Source: Njordibacter sp905182035 (GTDB taxonomy: Bacteria > Pseudomonadota > Gammaproteobacteria > Pseudomonadales > Balneatricaceae). From it: DNA of 64,000 nt. The position numbers and the translations under genes were made by a program. The notes beneath the pieces are model-generated. The model was not told the DNA's origin. It made no database searches and was given only the letters and a program-made list of their open reading frames with translations. Location: positions 1,488,001-1,552,000 of the forward strand of contig NZ_CP159831.1 in assembly GCF_047730075.1 (NCBI RefSeq), given 5' to 3'. How positions within the stretch are numbered: the first letter of the stretch is position 1; the number at the start of each line of letters is the position of its first letter. Shown piece by piece: positions 24,368-33,966 of this stretch.

Positions 24368-26776
24368 CTAATGTCTACTAATAGTATCGATAGTTGAGGC
24401 TTCTTTGAGATTGTCAACACTCAATTCACCTTCATTCACTACGATTGGAGTAGGTGAAAATTGCAATGCTAAATCTAGCACTTCGTCTATCCATTTAACA
24501 GGCTTTATGGATAAGTCTGCTTTTATATTATCAGGAATCTCTTTTAAGTCCCTTTCATTCTCTTCTGGAATTATAATTGTTTTAATGCCACCCCGGTGAG
24601 CAGCCAACAATTTTTCTTTTAATCCACCAATAGGCAGCACCTGCCCTCGCAAGGTAATCTCTCCAGTCATAGCTACATCTGCCCGCACAGGAATGCCCGT
24701 GAGAACTGAAACCAAGGCAGTACACATGCCAACACCTGCACTTGGACCATCTTTGGGTGTAGCGCCCTCTGGCACATGAATATGTATATCAGATTTTTCA
24801 TGGAAGTCTGTCTTTATTCCCAACCCTGATGCGCGACCACGAACTACCGTTAAAGCCGCCTGGATAGATTCCTGCATAACATCACCAAGCGATCCAGTTT
24901 TCACTAAACGTCCCTTACCTGGCACAACGGCAGACTCAATGGTCAGAATATCACCACCTACTGACGTCCATGCCAAACCATTAACGTGGCCCACACGGTC
25001 ATCTACATCTGCTTGACCAAAGCTATGTTTACGCACTCCAGAATAGGCTTCTAAATTACTAGAATCCACCTGTTGTGCGGGGCTATCTGTGGCTGTTTTA
25101 TAACCTGCCATTAGGTGTTCTTTAACAACTTTTCGGCAAATTTTGGCAATCTCTCGTTCCAAGCTACGCACCCCTGCTTCGCGTGTGTAATAACGCACCA
25201 GATCAACAATAGCATCATCCTTTAATGCCAGTTCTGAAGGTGACAAGCCATTAGCAGCGAGTTGTTTAGGCAGTAGATAGCGCTTAGCAATACTTGATTT
25301 TTCATCTTCTGTGTATCCTGGAATACGAATCACTTCCATGCGGTCTCGTAAGGGCCCTGGGATATTCATAGTGTTAGCAGTACATACAAACATCACACTA
25401 GATAGATCGTAATCCACTTCTAAATAATGGTCGTTAAAGCTGTTATTTTGTTCTGGATCTAGCACTTCCAAGAGTGCAGAGGCTGGGTCACCCCGGCTAT
25501 CCATACCCATTTTGTCGACTTCATCCAATAAGAATAATGGATTTGAGACCCCTACCTTAGACATTTTTTGAACTAGCTTGCCTGGTAAAGAACCAATATA
25601 GGTACGACGATGGCCACGAATCTCAGCCTCGTCTCTCACACCACCTAATGCCATACGTACATATTGACGACCAGTTGCACGGGCAATGGATTTTCCTAAG
25701 GACGTTTTACCCACACCTGGAGGACCAACCAAACAAAGAATTGAGCCTTTTACTTTTTTAACACGCTGTTGTACGGCTAAATATTCAAGGATACGCTCTT
25801 TTACTTCAGACAAACCATAATGATCTTCTTCCAACACCAATGAGGCCTTTGCCAAATCATGCTTGAGGCGGCTTTTCTTCTTCCAAGGGATAGTGACCAT
25901 CCAATCAATGTAACTACGCACCACAGTGGCTTCTGCAGACATTGGTGGCATCATTTTAAGCTTGTTGAGCTCTGCTTGAGTTTTGTCTTTTGCTTCCTTT
26001 GACATACCAGCCGCATTAATCTTGTTCTGCAGCTCTTCTAAATCGTTAGGAGCGGCTTCATCAATATCGCCAAGTTCTTTGTGAATGGCTTTAATTTGCT
26101 CATTCAGGTAGTACTCGCGCTGGCTCTTTTCCATCTGTTTCTTGACCCGGCCACGAATACGCTTCTCTACCTTAACTAAATCAATCTCACCTTCCATTTG
26201 CCCCATCAGGTGCTCAAGACGCTGAGTAAGGTCACCCATTTCTAATAAAGCTTGCTTCTCTTCAAGTTTCAAATTCATTTGTGAGGCAATGGTGTCAGCT
26301 AAGCGACTAGGGTCTTCAATATTGGTGATAGAAGACATGACATCGTTAGATATTTTTTTACTCAGCTTCACATACTGTTCAAATTGGGACATTAGGGTAT
26401 GAGTTAAGGCTTTGCGTTCTCCTTCTGGCGGCTCAGCATCATCTATCGTGTGAACCTTGGCACTAAAGAAGCCTGAGGTCTCATCTACTTCTTCTATAGC
26501 AACACGTTGCTCACCTTCAACCAAAACTTTCACCGTGCCATCAGGCAGTTTAAGCAGCTGCAAAATGCGCGCAGATGTACCCACTTCAAACAAATCTGTG
26601 ATTTGAGGTTCATCTACAGTGGCACTTTTTTGGGCAACAACGACAATCGCCTTATCGGCGGCCATGGCATACTCTAATGCATCAATGGAATTCTGGCGTC
26701 CTACAAAAAGAGGAATCACCATATGTGGGTAAACCACAACATCACGCAATGGAATAAGAGGAAGAGTCTGAGTCAT
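24368..26776 (-). CDS. lon: ATP-dependent protease Lon
   Basis: A homohexameric cytoplasmic AAA+ serine protease that removes misfolded and regulatory proteins. The N-terminal LON substrate domain starts LPLIPLRDVVVYPHMVIPLFVGR. The ATPase has Walker A GPPGVGKTSLGKS and Walker B PLFLLDEVDKM. The protease domain has the catalytic Ser in PKDGPSAG and the Lys in GGLKEKLLAAHRGG. The length of 802 is normal. A possible sigma-32 promoter lies upstream. HspQ, a Lon enhancer in enterobacteria, is also encoded in the window. Confidence 0.98.
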   Translation of the reverse strand: MTQTLPLIPLRDVVVYPHMVIPLFVGRQNSIDALEYAMAADKAIVVVAQKSATVDEPQITDLFEVGTSARILQLLKLPDGTVKVLVEGEQRVAIEEVDETSGFFSAKVHTIDDAEPPEGERKALTHTLMSQFEQYVKLSKKISNDVMSSITNIEDPSRLADTIASQMNLKLEEKQALLEMGDLTQRLEHLMGQMEGEIDLVKVEKRIRGRVKKQMEKSQREYYLNEQIKAIHKELGDIDEAAPNDLEELQNKINAAGMSKEAKDKTQAELNKLKMMPPMSAEATVVRSYIDWMVTIPWKKKSRLKHDLAKASLVLEEDHYGLSEVKERILEYLAVQQRVKKVKGSILCLVGPPGVGKTSLGKSIARATGRQYVRMALGGVRDEAEIRGHRRTYIGSLPGKLVQKMSKVGVSNPLFLLDEVDKMGMDSRGDPASALLEVLDPEQNNSFNDHYLEVDYDLSSVMFVCTANTMNIPGPLRDRMEVIRIPGYTEDEKSSIAKRYLLPKQLAANGLSPSELALKDDAIVDLVRYYTREAGVRSLEREIAKICRKVVKEHLMAGYKTATDSPAQQVDSSNLEAYSGVRKHSFGQADVDDRVGHVNGLAWTSVGGDILTIESAVVPGKGRLVKTGSLGDVMQESIQAALTVVRGRASGLGIKTDFHEKSDIHIHVPEGATPKDGPSAGVGMCTALVSVLTGIPVRADVAMTGEITLRGQVLPIGGLKEKLLAAHRGGIKTIIIPEENERDLKEIPDNIKADLSIKPVKWIDEVLDLALQFSPTPIVVNEGELSVDNLKEASTIDTISRH

Positions 26777-26832
26777 AAAAGATCCTATAGGCTAACTTCG
26801 CGATGGATTGCGAATGTTTAGTGTGCTTTATT

Positions 26833-26860
26833 AGATGCGGACAAGGGTCAGGAATACAAG
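26833..26860 (-). promoter_or_regulatory. Candidate heat-shock (sigma-32) promoter of lon
   Basis: Reading the minus strand, CTTGTAT is followed after 13 bases by CCGCATCT, near the CTTGAAA-N(11-16)-CCCCATNT consensus. It lies about 60 bases before the lon start. This is a match by eye only. Confidence 0.45.
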
Positions 26861-26880
26861 CCTTGAACTAAAATGAGACC

Positions 26881-26905
26881 AAAAAAACCACCCGCAGATG
26901 GTTTT
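26881..26905 (-). terminator. Terminator of clpX
   Basis: AAAACCA and TGGTTTT pair around an eight-base loop and run into a T7 tract on the minus strand, 22 bases after clpX. Confidence 0.7.
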
Positions 26906-26926
26906 AGTTCACCACACTAGCAAGTA

Positions 26927-28210
26927 TTACTCGTCTGACGCAGCGTGTTGAAGCTCAACGCTATCCAACACCACCAATGGTTCACTCTCACCAGTAATAC
27001 TTTGTTCGTTAACCACAACCTTAACAGCGTTGGCTTGGTCGGGAAGCTCATACATGGTGGGTAGAAGCACAGACTCAAGGATAGAGCGTAAACCACGTGC
27101 GCCAGTCTTACGTTCCATAGCCTTTTGAGCCACAGCCTTAAGCGCTTCATCACGGAATTCAATTTCTACGTTTTCCATTTCAAACATTTTATGATACTGC
27201 TTGGTTAAGGAGTTTTTGGGTTCCGTCAAAATTTGAACTAGTGTTTCTTCGTCTAACTCCTCTAATGTGGCAATCATTGGGAGACGACCAACAAATTCAG
27301 GGATCAAACCAAACTTCACTAGATCCTCTGCTTCAACAGAGTGTAACAACTGACCTACGTTCTTACTGTCATCCTTGCTTTTAACCGTGGCTGAGAAACC
27401 AATACTGCTCTTTTCTGTACGATCACGAATCACTTGGTCTAAGCCCGCAAACGCACCACCACAGACAAATAGAATATTACTAGTATCGACCTGTAAGAAC
27501 TCTTGTTGCGGATGTTTACGGCCACCTTGTGGCGGTACGGAAGCAACGGTGCCTTCAATAAGCTTTAACAAGGCCTGCTGTACTCCCTCACCCGAAACAT
27601 CACGGGTAATAGAAGGGTTGTCTGACTTGCGAGAAATCTTATCAATTTCATCAATATAGACGATGCCACGTTGGGCTTTCTCAACATCATAATCACATTT
27701 TTGCAGCAGCTTTTGAATGATATTTTCTACGTCTTCACCCACGTAGCCAGCTTCAGTTAGTGTTGTTGCATCAGCAATAGTAAACGGCACATTTAACAAA
27801 CGAGCTAAGGTTTCCGCTAATAGCGTCTTACCACTACCTGTTGGGCCTATGAGTAAAATATTACTCTTGCCTAACTCAACGTCGTCTTTGCCACCTACAT
27901 AGTTCAAACGCTTGTAATGGTTGTAAACAGCTACAGCTAACACCATTTTTGCTCGTGGTTGGCCAATAACATACTCTTCTAAGGCCGCGCGAATTTCTTT
28001 AGGAGTTGGCAAATGATCTTCGGCTTCTGGTTGCTCTTGGTCCAAAATTTCTTCACGAATAATATCATTGCACAAGTCAACACATTCATCGCATATAAAA
28101 ACCGACGGCCCAGCAATTAGTTTGCGCACATCGTTTTGGCTTTTACCACAAAAGGAACAGTAAAGTATCTTACCGCCGCCTTCTCCAGATCCGTCTTTGT
28201 CAATGCTCAT
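26927..28210 (-). CDS. clpX: ATP-dependent Clp protease ATP-binding subunit ClpX
   Basis: The AAA+ unfoldase partner of ClpP. The N-terminal zinc-binding domain has four cysteines (CSFCGKSQ...VFICDECVDLC). Walker A is GPTGSGKTLLAETLA and Walker B is GIVYIDEIDKI. The ClpP-docking IGF loop is present (KSSIGFSA), as is the RPP-type pore/sensor region. The length of 427 is standard. It follows clpP with a gap of about 120 bases. Confidence 0.98.
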   Translation of the reverse strand: MSIDKDGSGEGGGKILYCSFCGKSQNDVRKLIAGPSVFICDECVDLCNDIIREEILDQEQPEAEDHLPTPKEIRAALEEYVIGQPRAKMVLAVAVYNHYKRLNYVGGKDDVELGKSNILLIGPTGSGKTLLAETLARLLNVPFTIADATTLTEAGYVGEDVENIIQKLLQKCDYDVEKAQRGIVYIDEIDKISRKSDNPSITRDVSGEGVQQALLKLIEGTVASVPPQGGRKHPQQEFLQVDTSNILFVCGGAFAGLDQVIRDRTEKSSIGFSATVKSKDDSKNVGQLLHSVEAEDLVKFGLIPEFVGRLPMIATLEELDEETLVQILTEPKNSLTKQYHKMFEMENVEIEFRDEALKAVAQKAMERKTGARGLRSILESVLLPTMYELPDQANAVKVVVNEQSITGESEPLVVLDSVELQHAASDE

Positions 28211-28332
28211 ATAATTACCAATGTTTGTAGCCCACTGAAGTTCGTGAGGCTAGTGTTAAATCTTTTCTATATCTATTATCGACTAACTTTGCGCATTATT
28301 TAGCTTTCAGTATAGTCACCCATTAATGGGAT

Positions 28333-28968
28333 TTATGCTGGGCGCTTGTCTAGTACCGTATCAATAAGCCCATAGGCTACTGCTTGTGCACCTTCCATGA
28401 AGTTATCACGGTCAGTATCAGCAGCGATAGTGTTTAGTTTTTGACCAGTGTGTGACGCCATAATACGATTCAGCTTGTCACGAATATTTAGAATTTCTTT
28501 AGTATGAATTTCAATGTCCGTGGCTTGACCCTGATAACCACCCAAAGGCTGATGAATCATCATCCGCGAGTTCGGCAAACAAAAACGCTTACCCTCTGCA
28601 CCACCAGTTAACAGTAAGGCACCCATACTGGCGGCTTGGCCGATACACATAGTGCTTACATCAGGTTTAATGAACTGCATGGTGTCGTAAATGGACATCC
28701 CCGCAGTCACAGAGCCACCAGGTGAGTTAATGTATAAGTGGATGTCTTTGTCTGGATTCTCTGCTTCTAAAAATAAAAGCTGAGCAACCACCAAGTTGGC
28801 CATATGATCTTCCACTTGGCCTACTAGGAAAATAACACGCTCTTTAAGAAGGCGCGAATAAATGTCGTAAGAACGCTCGCCACGAGAAGTTTGTTCAACA
28901 ACCATGGGTACTAAAGCGCTTAGTTCAGGGCTTAACTGCCCCATTTGTGGAGGAAAAGAAAAACTCAT
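28333..28968 (-). CDS. clpP: ATP-dependent Clp protease proteolytic subunit ClpP
   Basis: A tetradecameric serine protease. The catalytic triad is visible as Ser114 (GQAASMGALLL), His139 (MMIHQPLGG) and Asp188 (DTDRDNFM), with the same spacing as in E. coli. The N-terminal residues before LVPMVVEQ form the usual cleaved propeptide. GGAG precedes the start by 11 bases. Partners ClpX (next gene) and ClpA (1.6 kb) are both in the window. Confidence 0.98.
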   Translation of the reverse strand: MSFSFPPQMGQLSPELSALVPMVVEQTSRGERSYDIYSRLLKERVIFLVGQVEDHMANLVVAQLLFLEAENPDKDIHLYINSPGGSVTAGMSIYDTMQFIKPDVSTMCIGQAASMGALLLTGGAEGKRFCLPNSRMMIHQPLGGYQGQATDIEIHTKEILNIRDKLNRIMASHTGQKLNTIAADTDRDNFMEGAQAVAYGLIDTVLDKRPA

Positions 28969-29009
28969 TGTCGCTACAACTCCAATACATAAAAAATGTT
29001 ACGAATCAG

Positions 29010-29038
29010 TATATAGTGGCGTATCTAACAAATGCCAA
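29010..29038 (-). promoter_or_regulatory. Probable sigma-70 promoter of clpP
   Basis: On the minus strand TTGGCA (29038-29033) and TATATA (29015-29010) are 17 bases apart, about 45 bases upstream of clpP. It lies after the tig terminator, consistent with independent transcription of clpP-clpX. Confidence 0.65.
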
Positions 29039-29078
29039 GCCCTAGACTAGTTAAAACACCAAATTAATTAATTAATAT

Positions 29079-29121
29079 GCAAAAAAAACGGCATGAATTA
29101 CAACAAAGTAACTCATACCGC
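29079..29121 (-). terminator. Terminator of tig
   Basis: A 13-base arm pair (CGGTATGAGTTAC with GTAATTCATGCCG, three mismatches) around a six-base loop, followed by eight Ts on the minus strand. Confidence 0.82.
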
Positions 29122-29167
29122 TGATCTGTTCAAGCCCAATTAAGGCCAGAACAGACGGATAGAAGAA

Positions 29168-30514
29168 TTAAACTTCTTCGCTTGGCCCTTCTTCATCACC
29201 CGTTACGTCTTTGCCTTCTGGCTCAACAGCTGTTTTGTAATCTACAGCAACTTCGGTGATGCTAGCAGCAGCCAATAAATGCTCAACAACTTGATCTTCC
29301 AATACAACACCTTCTAACTGGCTGCGCTGCTCGGGGTTGTTCATGTAGTAGTCAATGAACTCTTGTGGGTCTTGGTAGCCCTGAGCCATTTCTTGTACCA
29401 ATGCCTTAACTTTATCTTCATCAGCTTTAAACTCATTCTGTTGAATGATTTCAGCAGCTAACAGGCCAATCTTAACACGCTTGTCAGCTTGGTCCTGGAA
29501 CATTTCGTCTGGCAACATGCTAGGGTCTAGCTTTTCGTTGCCACCACCAAACTGTTGCAGCGCTTGCTGCTTCAAGCGTCCCAATTCTTCAGTAACCAAT
29601 GCTTTTGGTACGTCAAAAGCATTTAGTTCAAGGTAAGCGTTTAACAAGTTATTTTTAAGTTTGGACTTAAGTGCTTGGTTCATCTCACGGCTCATGTTTG
29701 AGCTAATTTCTGCACGGAAACCGGCTTCGCCTTCTTCCTTTGGGTTAAAACGAGCAAAAAAATCGTCGTTTAATTCGGGCTTAGTCGCTTCGCTAACGGT
29801 GTTAACCTTAATGGTGAAAAGAGCTTCTTTACCAGCCAGTTCAGCAGCATTGTAATCTTTTGGGAAGGTTACAGTGATGTCTTTGTCTTGGCCAGCTTCC
29901 ATGCCCAAAATACCGTCTTCAAATCCTGGAATCATACTGTTAGAACCAAGCACAAGGTCGTGACCCTGGGCTGCGCCGCCATCAAACGCTTCACCATCTA
30001 GGTAGCCTTCAAAGTCGATATTAATCTGGTCGGTATCTGCAGCTGCACGGAGAACTTCAGTCCACTGGGTTTGTTGGCTCAACAGAACATCGATCATCGT
30101 ATCAACGTCAGCACCTTCAATACTAGAAGTCATACGCTCAACACTTACGCCGGAAGCATCTACCAAAACGATTTTTGGATACACTTCAACAATGGCAGTA
30201 TAGATAAATTCACCTTCACCTGTGTCTTCCTCAGGCTCAATGTGGGGCATGCCTACTGGCTTAAGGTCTTCCTTCTGGATCGCTTCATAGAAGCTGGATT
30301 GGATTACATCACCCAATACGTCCTGACGGATGCTAGCACCATAACGCTTTTTAACGACCTTAGTAGGCACTTTACCCGGACGGAAACCATCAATACGGAT
30401 AGTTTTAGCGGTTTCGTTGACCTTTTTTTCTACAGCACTATCAACTTGCTCAGCAGGTACTGTTATGGTTAATCGTCGTTCGATGCTTGTAGTCGCTTCA
30501 ACTGAAACTTGCAT
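29168..30514 (-). CDS. tig: Trigger factor
   Basis: A ribosome-bound chaperone and prolyl isomerase. The N-terminal ribosome-binding domain carries the signature in GFRPGKVPTKVVKKRYG. A central FKBP-type PPIase domain (about 150-245: DQINIDFEGYLDGEAFDGG...MIPGFEDGILGMEAGQDKDITVTFP) and a helical C-terminal cradle follow. The length of 448 is usual, with an acidic tail. It heads the tig-clpP-clpX-lon block. Confidence 0.97.
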   Translation of the reverse strand: MQVSVEATTSIERRLTITVPAEQVDSAVEKKVNETAKTIRIDGFRPGKVPTKVVKKRYGASIRQDVLGDVIQSSFYEAIQKEDLKPVGMPHIEPEEDTGEGEFIYTAIVEVYPKIVLVDASGVSVERMTSSIEGADVDTMIDVLLSQQTQWTEVLRAAADTDQINIDFEGYLDGEAFDGGAAQGHDLVLGSNSMIPGFEDGILGMEAGQDKDITVTFPKDYNAAELAGKEALFTIKVNTVSEATKPELNDDFFARFNPKEEGEAGFRAEISSNMSREMNQALKSKLKNNLLNAYLELNAFDVPKALVTEELGRLKQQALQQFGGGNEKLDPSMLPDEMFQDQADKRVKIGLLAAEIIQQNEFKADEDKVKALVQEMAQGYQDPQEFIDYYMNNPEQRSQLEGVVLEDQVVEHLLAAASITEVAVDYKTAVEPEGKDVTGDEEGPSEEV

Positions 30515-30702
30515 TTAAATGCCTCATTAATTATCAAATGAACGGGCCTATACTCAGGCCGGCTCCACTAAAGTCTTACCTACTCAGCGCCTTTACAGAC
30601 TATTACCAAAATTTTGGCGATTATAGGTGAAATTAAAAGACCGAATTTTCCGTATTTAATGACTAATAGTCAAGGCATAAGCATCAAAGGAAGGTTATTT
30701 TT

Positions 30703-30736
30703 GCCAAAAAAAACGCCTCTTTATAAGAGACGCTTC
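30703..30736 (-). terminator. Terminator of ald
   Basis: A hairpin of GCGTCTCTT with AAGAGGCG (one mismatch) runs into an eight-T tract on the minus strand, 45 bases after ald. Confidence 0.75.
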
Positions 30737-30775
30737 GTATTTAGCACCATAAAGGCGTTAAACAGGCCCTATAAG

Positions 30776-31915
30776 TTAGGCCACTAATTGAGCGACAACA
30801 TCGGCCACAGCTGTTTCTGGAGGAACATAATCATAACCCAAAGCCTTAGCAACATGCTCATTAGTGACTTTACCAGCATGAACGTTTAGCCCAGCAAGAA
30901 AGTGTATATCTTGCTTCAAGGCTTGCTTCCAGCCTACATTAGCTAGCTTCAGAATATACGGCAAAGTGGCATTATTGAGCGCATAGGTGGATGTCATAGC
31001 AACACCACCTGGCATGTTGGCCACACAGTAATGTACCACTCCGTCTACAACGTAAGTTGGGGCTTCATGGGTAGTGGCCTTGGATGTTGCAAAACAACCA
31101 CCTTGATCAATCGCTACATCTACCAACACCGAACCAGGCCTCATGGCTTTTACCATGGCTTCTGTGACCAACTTAGGCGCAGTCGCACCGGGAATCAATA
31201 CGCCACCAATAACAAGGTCAGCATCTAGCACATACTCCTCGAGACTATCCTGGGTTGAGTAGACTGTTTTAACTGCACCGTTAAATTCTTTATCCAAACG
31301 TGCTAAAACTTGCGTAGAACGATCTAAAACCGTAACTTGGGCTCGAGCACCTAGGGCCATTTGAGCTGCATTTGAACCAACTACTCCACCACCAATAATA
31401 ACCACCTTAGCTGGTGCTACGCCTGGTACACCACCAAGCAGCATGCCACGGCCACCTTGGGCTTTTTCCAGTACATGGGCACCAGCTTGAATGGACATGC
31501 GCCCAGCTACTTCAGACATAGGTGCCAATAATGGCAAACCACCTTGGGCGGAGGTAATGGTTTCGTATGCAATACAAGTTGCACCGGAGGCTACTAACTC
31601 AGCCGTTTGTGGTGCATCTGGAGCCAAGTGTAAGTAAGTGAAGAGCAACTGTTCCGGCCGCAACATAGCGCGCTCTGCAGTTTGAGGCTCCTTTACCTTA
31701 ACAATCAACTCAGCACGGGCAAATACTTCCTTGGCGCTGGAAACAATTTCCGCACCAGCCGCAATGTAATCGTCATCACAAGAACCAATGCCGCTGCCGG
31801 CCAAGGTTTCAACAACTACGCTATGACCAGAGTGAATCACTTCTCGCACACTGGCTGGCGTCATGCCTACGCGATACTCATGGTTTTTGATCTCTTTAGG
31901 TACACCAATCAACAT
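30776..31915 (-). CDS. ald: Alanine dehydrogenase
   Basis: Catalyses reversible NAD-dependent deamination of L-alanine to pyruvate and ammonia. It starts MLIGVPKEIKNHEYRVGMTPASV, with the substrate Lys/His region in VKVKEPQ and TYLHLAP. The Rossmann motif VVIIGGGVVGSNAAQMALG and C-terminal VANMPGGVAMTSTYALNNATLPYI are typical. The length of 379 is slightly above the usual 371. It is divergent from an Lrp/AsnC-type regulator, an arrangement commonly seen with ald. Confidence 0.95.
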   Translation of the reverse strand: MLIGVPKEIKNHEYRVGMTPASVREVIHSGHSVVVETLAGSGIGSCDDDYIAAGAEIVSSAKEVFARAELIVKVKEPQTAERAMLRPEQLLFTYLHLAPDAPQTAELVASGATCIAYETITSAQGGLPLLAPMSEVAGRMSIQAGAHVLEKAQGGRGMLLGGVPGVAPAKVVIIGGGVVGSNAAQMALGARAQVTVLDRSTQVLARLDKEFNGAVKTVYSTQDSLEEYVLDADLVIGGVLIPGATAPKLVTEAMVKAMRPGSVLVDVAIDQGGCFATSKATTHEAPTYVVDGVVHYCVANMPGGVAMTSTYALNNATLPYILKLANVGWKQALKQDIHFLAGLNVHAGKVTNEHVAKALGYDYVPPETAVADVVAQLVA

Positions 31916-32069
31916 TGCACTGCCCTCATATTTAACGATAGCTTAGTTAGCGCCACAAATGTGACAATTGAATATAATGTTATTTTAATGCTGTTATTGA
32001 AGCATTATCTTGCTATATTGAGATAATTATCACGATTAATTAAATTTAATTACACAAAACAGGGAAATA

Positions 32070-32555
32070 ATGCAACTTAATTCTACTGAAGACATAGAAC
32101 TTGATCAGATTGATAAAAAAATCATTAATGCACTACAAAACAATGCGCGTTTAAGCAATGTAGAGCTGGCAGAACAAATTAATCTGTCGCCTTCTGCGTG
32201 TTTGAGGCGTACTAAGTTTCTGATGGACAAGGGTGTGTTTGATCGTTTTGTTGGTTTATTGAACCGAGAGTTGTTCCAAGTACAAGGCACGGCCTTCATC
32301 TTTATTAGCTTAGATAGACAAAGCGAAGCTGTGTTTGCAGAGTTTGAAATTGCTGTTGCTCAACTTGAGCAAGTTATGGAGTGTTACTTAATGGCAGGAG
32401 ATAATGACTACATGCTTAAAGTAGTTTATACCGACGCCAAGGATTACGAAGAACTTTACTACAAAAAATTACTACGCTTGCCAGGCGTCGTTGGCACACA
32501 AACTCGTATGGCTCTGCGCCAAGTGCACAGTAACACCAACATCACCGTGACCTGA
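32070..32555 (+). CDS. Lrp/AsnC-family regulator, probably of ald
   Basis: An N-terminal AsnC-type HTH (IDKKIINALQNNARLSNVELAEQINLSPSACLRRTKFLMDKGVF) is followed by an RAM effector domain (AFIFISLDRQSEAVFAEFEIAVAQLEQVMECYLMAGDNDYMLKVV). The length of 161 is typical. The divergent position next to ald suggests alanine-responsive control of that gene. An AATGCT/AGCATT repeat with an 8-base spacer lies in the shared upstream region. Confidence 0.9.
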   Translation: MQLNSTEDIELDQIDKKIINALQNNARLSNVELAEQINLSPSACLRRTKFLMDKGVFDRFVGLLNRELFQVQGTAFIFISLDRQSEAVFAEFEIAVAQLEQVMECYLMAGDNDYMLKVVYTDAKDYEELYYKKLLRLPGVVGTQTRMALRQVHSNTNITVT

Positions 32556-32563
32556 TAAGTGAA

Positions 32564-33757
32564 CTAAAGGAGCCTATCTTCAAAGGCATAGTCTGACATT
32601 ACCTCACAACCCTTGGCGGTAACTCTAACTTGGGTCTCTAGCTTTACCCCTTCAACCTCATCTTCTGCACCAGAAAAGCTTTCTAAACACAAAACCATAT
32701 TTTCGTGAACTACACCATCGTAACCATCACGATGCCAGTCTTCTTGATAATAAATTTTCGGATATTCATCACAGAGTCCTACACCGTGAACAACTGTGGG
32801 ATAGCGTCGATTGCGATACTTGTCAGATCTGTTAAAGCTACCCTCAGACAGCTCTTGAAAACTCACTCCAGGTTTGATTAAGTGGATATTAAAATGAATT
32901 TCATCATACGCGTGTTGATAAGCTGATTTTTGCTGGCGCGTTGCTGGCTCATCACCACACAACCAAGTACGAGAAATATCGGCAATGTAGCCGTTGGGGC
33001 CAACCATATCTGTATCAAAGGCAACCAACTCCCCCGCACAAATTACTTTATTAGTGGCCTCTTGTAACCATGGATTAGTACGTTCGCCAGAAGCCAACAT
33101 ACGGCCATCCAACCAGCCACCCCCGTGGGCAATATTCACCTGGTGCAATATGGACCAGAGCTGGTTCTCCGTTACCCCAGGTTGTAACGCTTCTTGCATT
33201 TGTTTCATGCCATGTTGGGCAACGGCCACACTGCGTTGCATGCACAAGATCTCTTCTGCACACTTAATCAATTTAGCCTGTTCTACCAACACTTCCCCAT
33301 CCACAATAGACAGACCTTTGGCCAGTATGGCTTGGTTAGTAATGGGTGAAAAACGATCCAACCCAATCTGCATCCCTGTTAAGCCATGCTCATTCATAAA
33401 GGCCTGAACATGGTCAGTGAATAGCTTACTTTGTCGATCCAAATCAAACCCACCATCAAATACAGTCACAAAAATGGGCCGCTGGTAATCTTCAACATGG
33501 GGGAAGTTACGGCCTGTGGCGCCAAACATGACTAACGGGCCATCAATTGGCACATACAGATAACACGAGGGTATATGGCTTTGGAACAGTTGATATTCAT
33601 CAAAATCGATGACGTAACGCAAACTGATGGGATTATTGAGTATACAAAGGCCCACGTCAGCCTTTTTCATGGCTTGTCTCAAACGCCACAAACGATAAGT
33701 GTATAGGTTATTTTTTTGAACCTTAGTTAAAGTAAAATCTGGTAACATGTTAAACAT
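32564..33757 (-). CDS. dddP: DddP-type DMSP lyase (M24 metallopeptidase fold)
   Basis: A cytoplasmic protein of about 397 residues with the creatinase/aminopeptidase P N-domain (NNPISLRYVIDFDEYQLFQ) and a pita-bread C-domain. DddP cleaves dimethylsulfoniopropionate to DMS and acrylate. Counting from the ATG at 33757, candidate metal ligands are D248, D250, D260, H324, E359 and E374. The spacing (+2, +12, +76, +111, +126) equals that of the DddP ligands as I recall them (D295, D297, D307, H371, E406, E421). D330 and Y319 fall where the proposed DddP catalytic Asp377 and Tyr366 would be. A normal Xaa-Pro dipeptidase lacks the first extra Asp. GAGG lies upstream of the chosen start. No acrylate-handling gene is adjacent. 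The alternative call is an uncharacterised M24 peptidase. Confidence 0.72.
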   Translation of the reverse strand: MFNMLPDFTLTKVQKNNLYTYRLWRLRQAMKKADVGLCILNNPISLRYVIDFDEYQLFQSHIPSCYLYVPIDGPLVMFGATGRNFPHVEDYQRPIFVTVFDGGFDLDRQSKLFTDHVQAFMNEHGLTGMQIGLDRFSPITNQAILAKGLSIVDGEVLVEQAKLIKCAEEILCMQRSVAVAQHGMKQMQEALQPGVTENQLWSILHQVNIAHGGGWLDGRMLASGERTNPWLQEATNKVICAGELVAFDTDMVGPNGYIADISRTWLCGDEPATRQQKSAYQHAYDEIHFNIHLIKPGVSFQELSEGSFNRSDKYRNRRYPTVVHGVGLCDEYPKIYYQEDWHRDGYDGVVHENMVLCLESFSGAEDEVEGVKLETQVRVTAKGCEVMSDYAFEDRLL

Positions 33758-33966
33758 ACACACTAAACCTCAAAAACTGCAAGAGTAACCTTGGTATATA
33801 GTACCTCTCCACTAAGTTATCCGCATGCCATAGTGTCACAAAAACGATTCATCAACTAGACACTGACTTGCATTGTTCTGCTGCCAATACATTACCAATC
33901 ATTGCAGTAACGCTTCAAACGTATCAAAATCAAACAACATACATATTCTTTTAAAAAGACTGGCCA

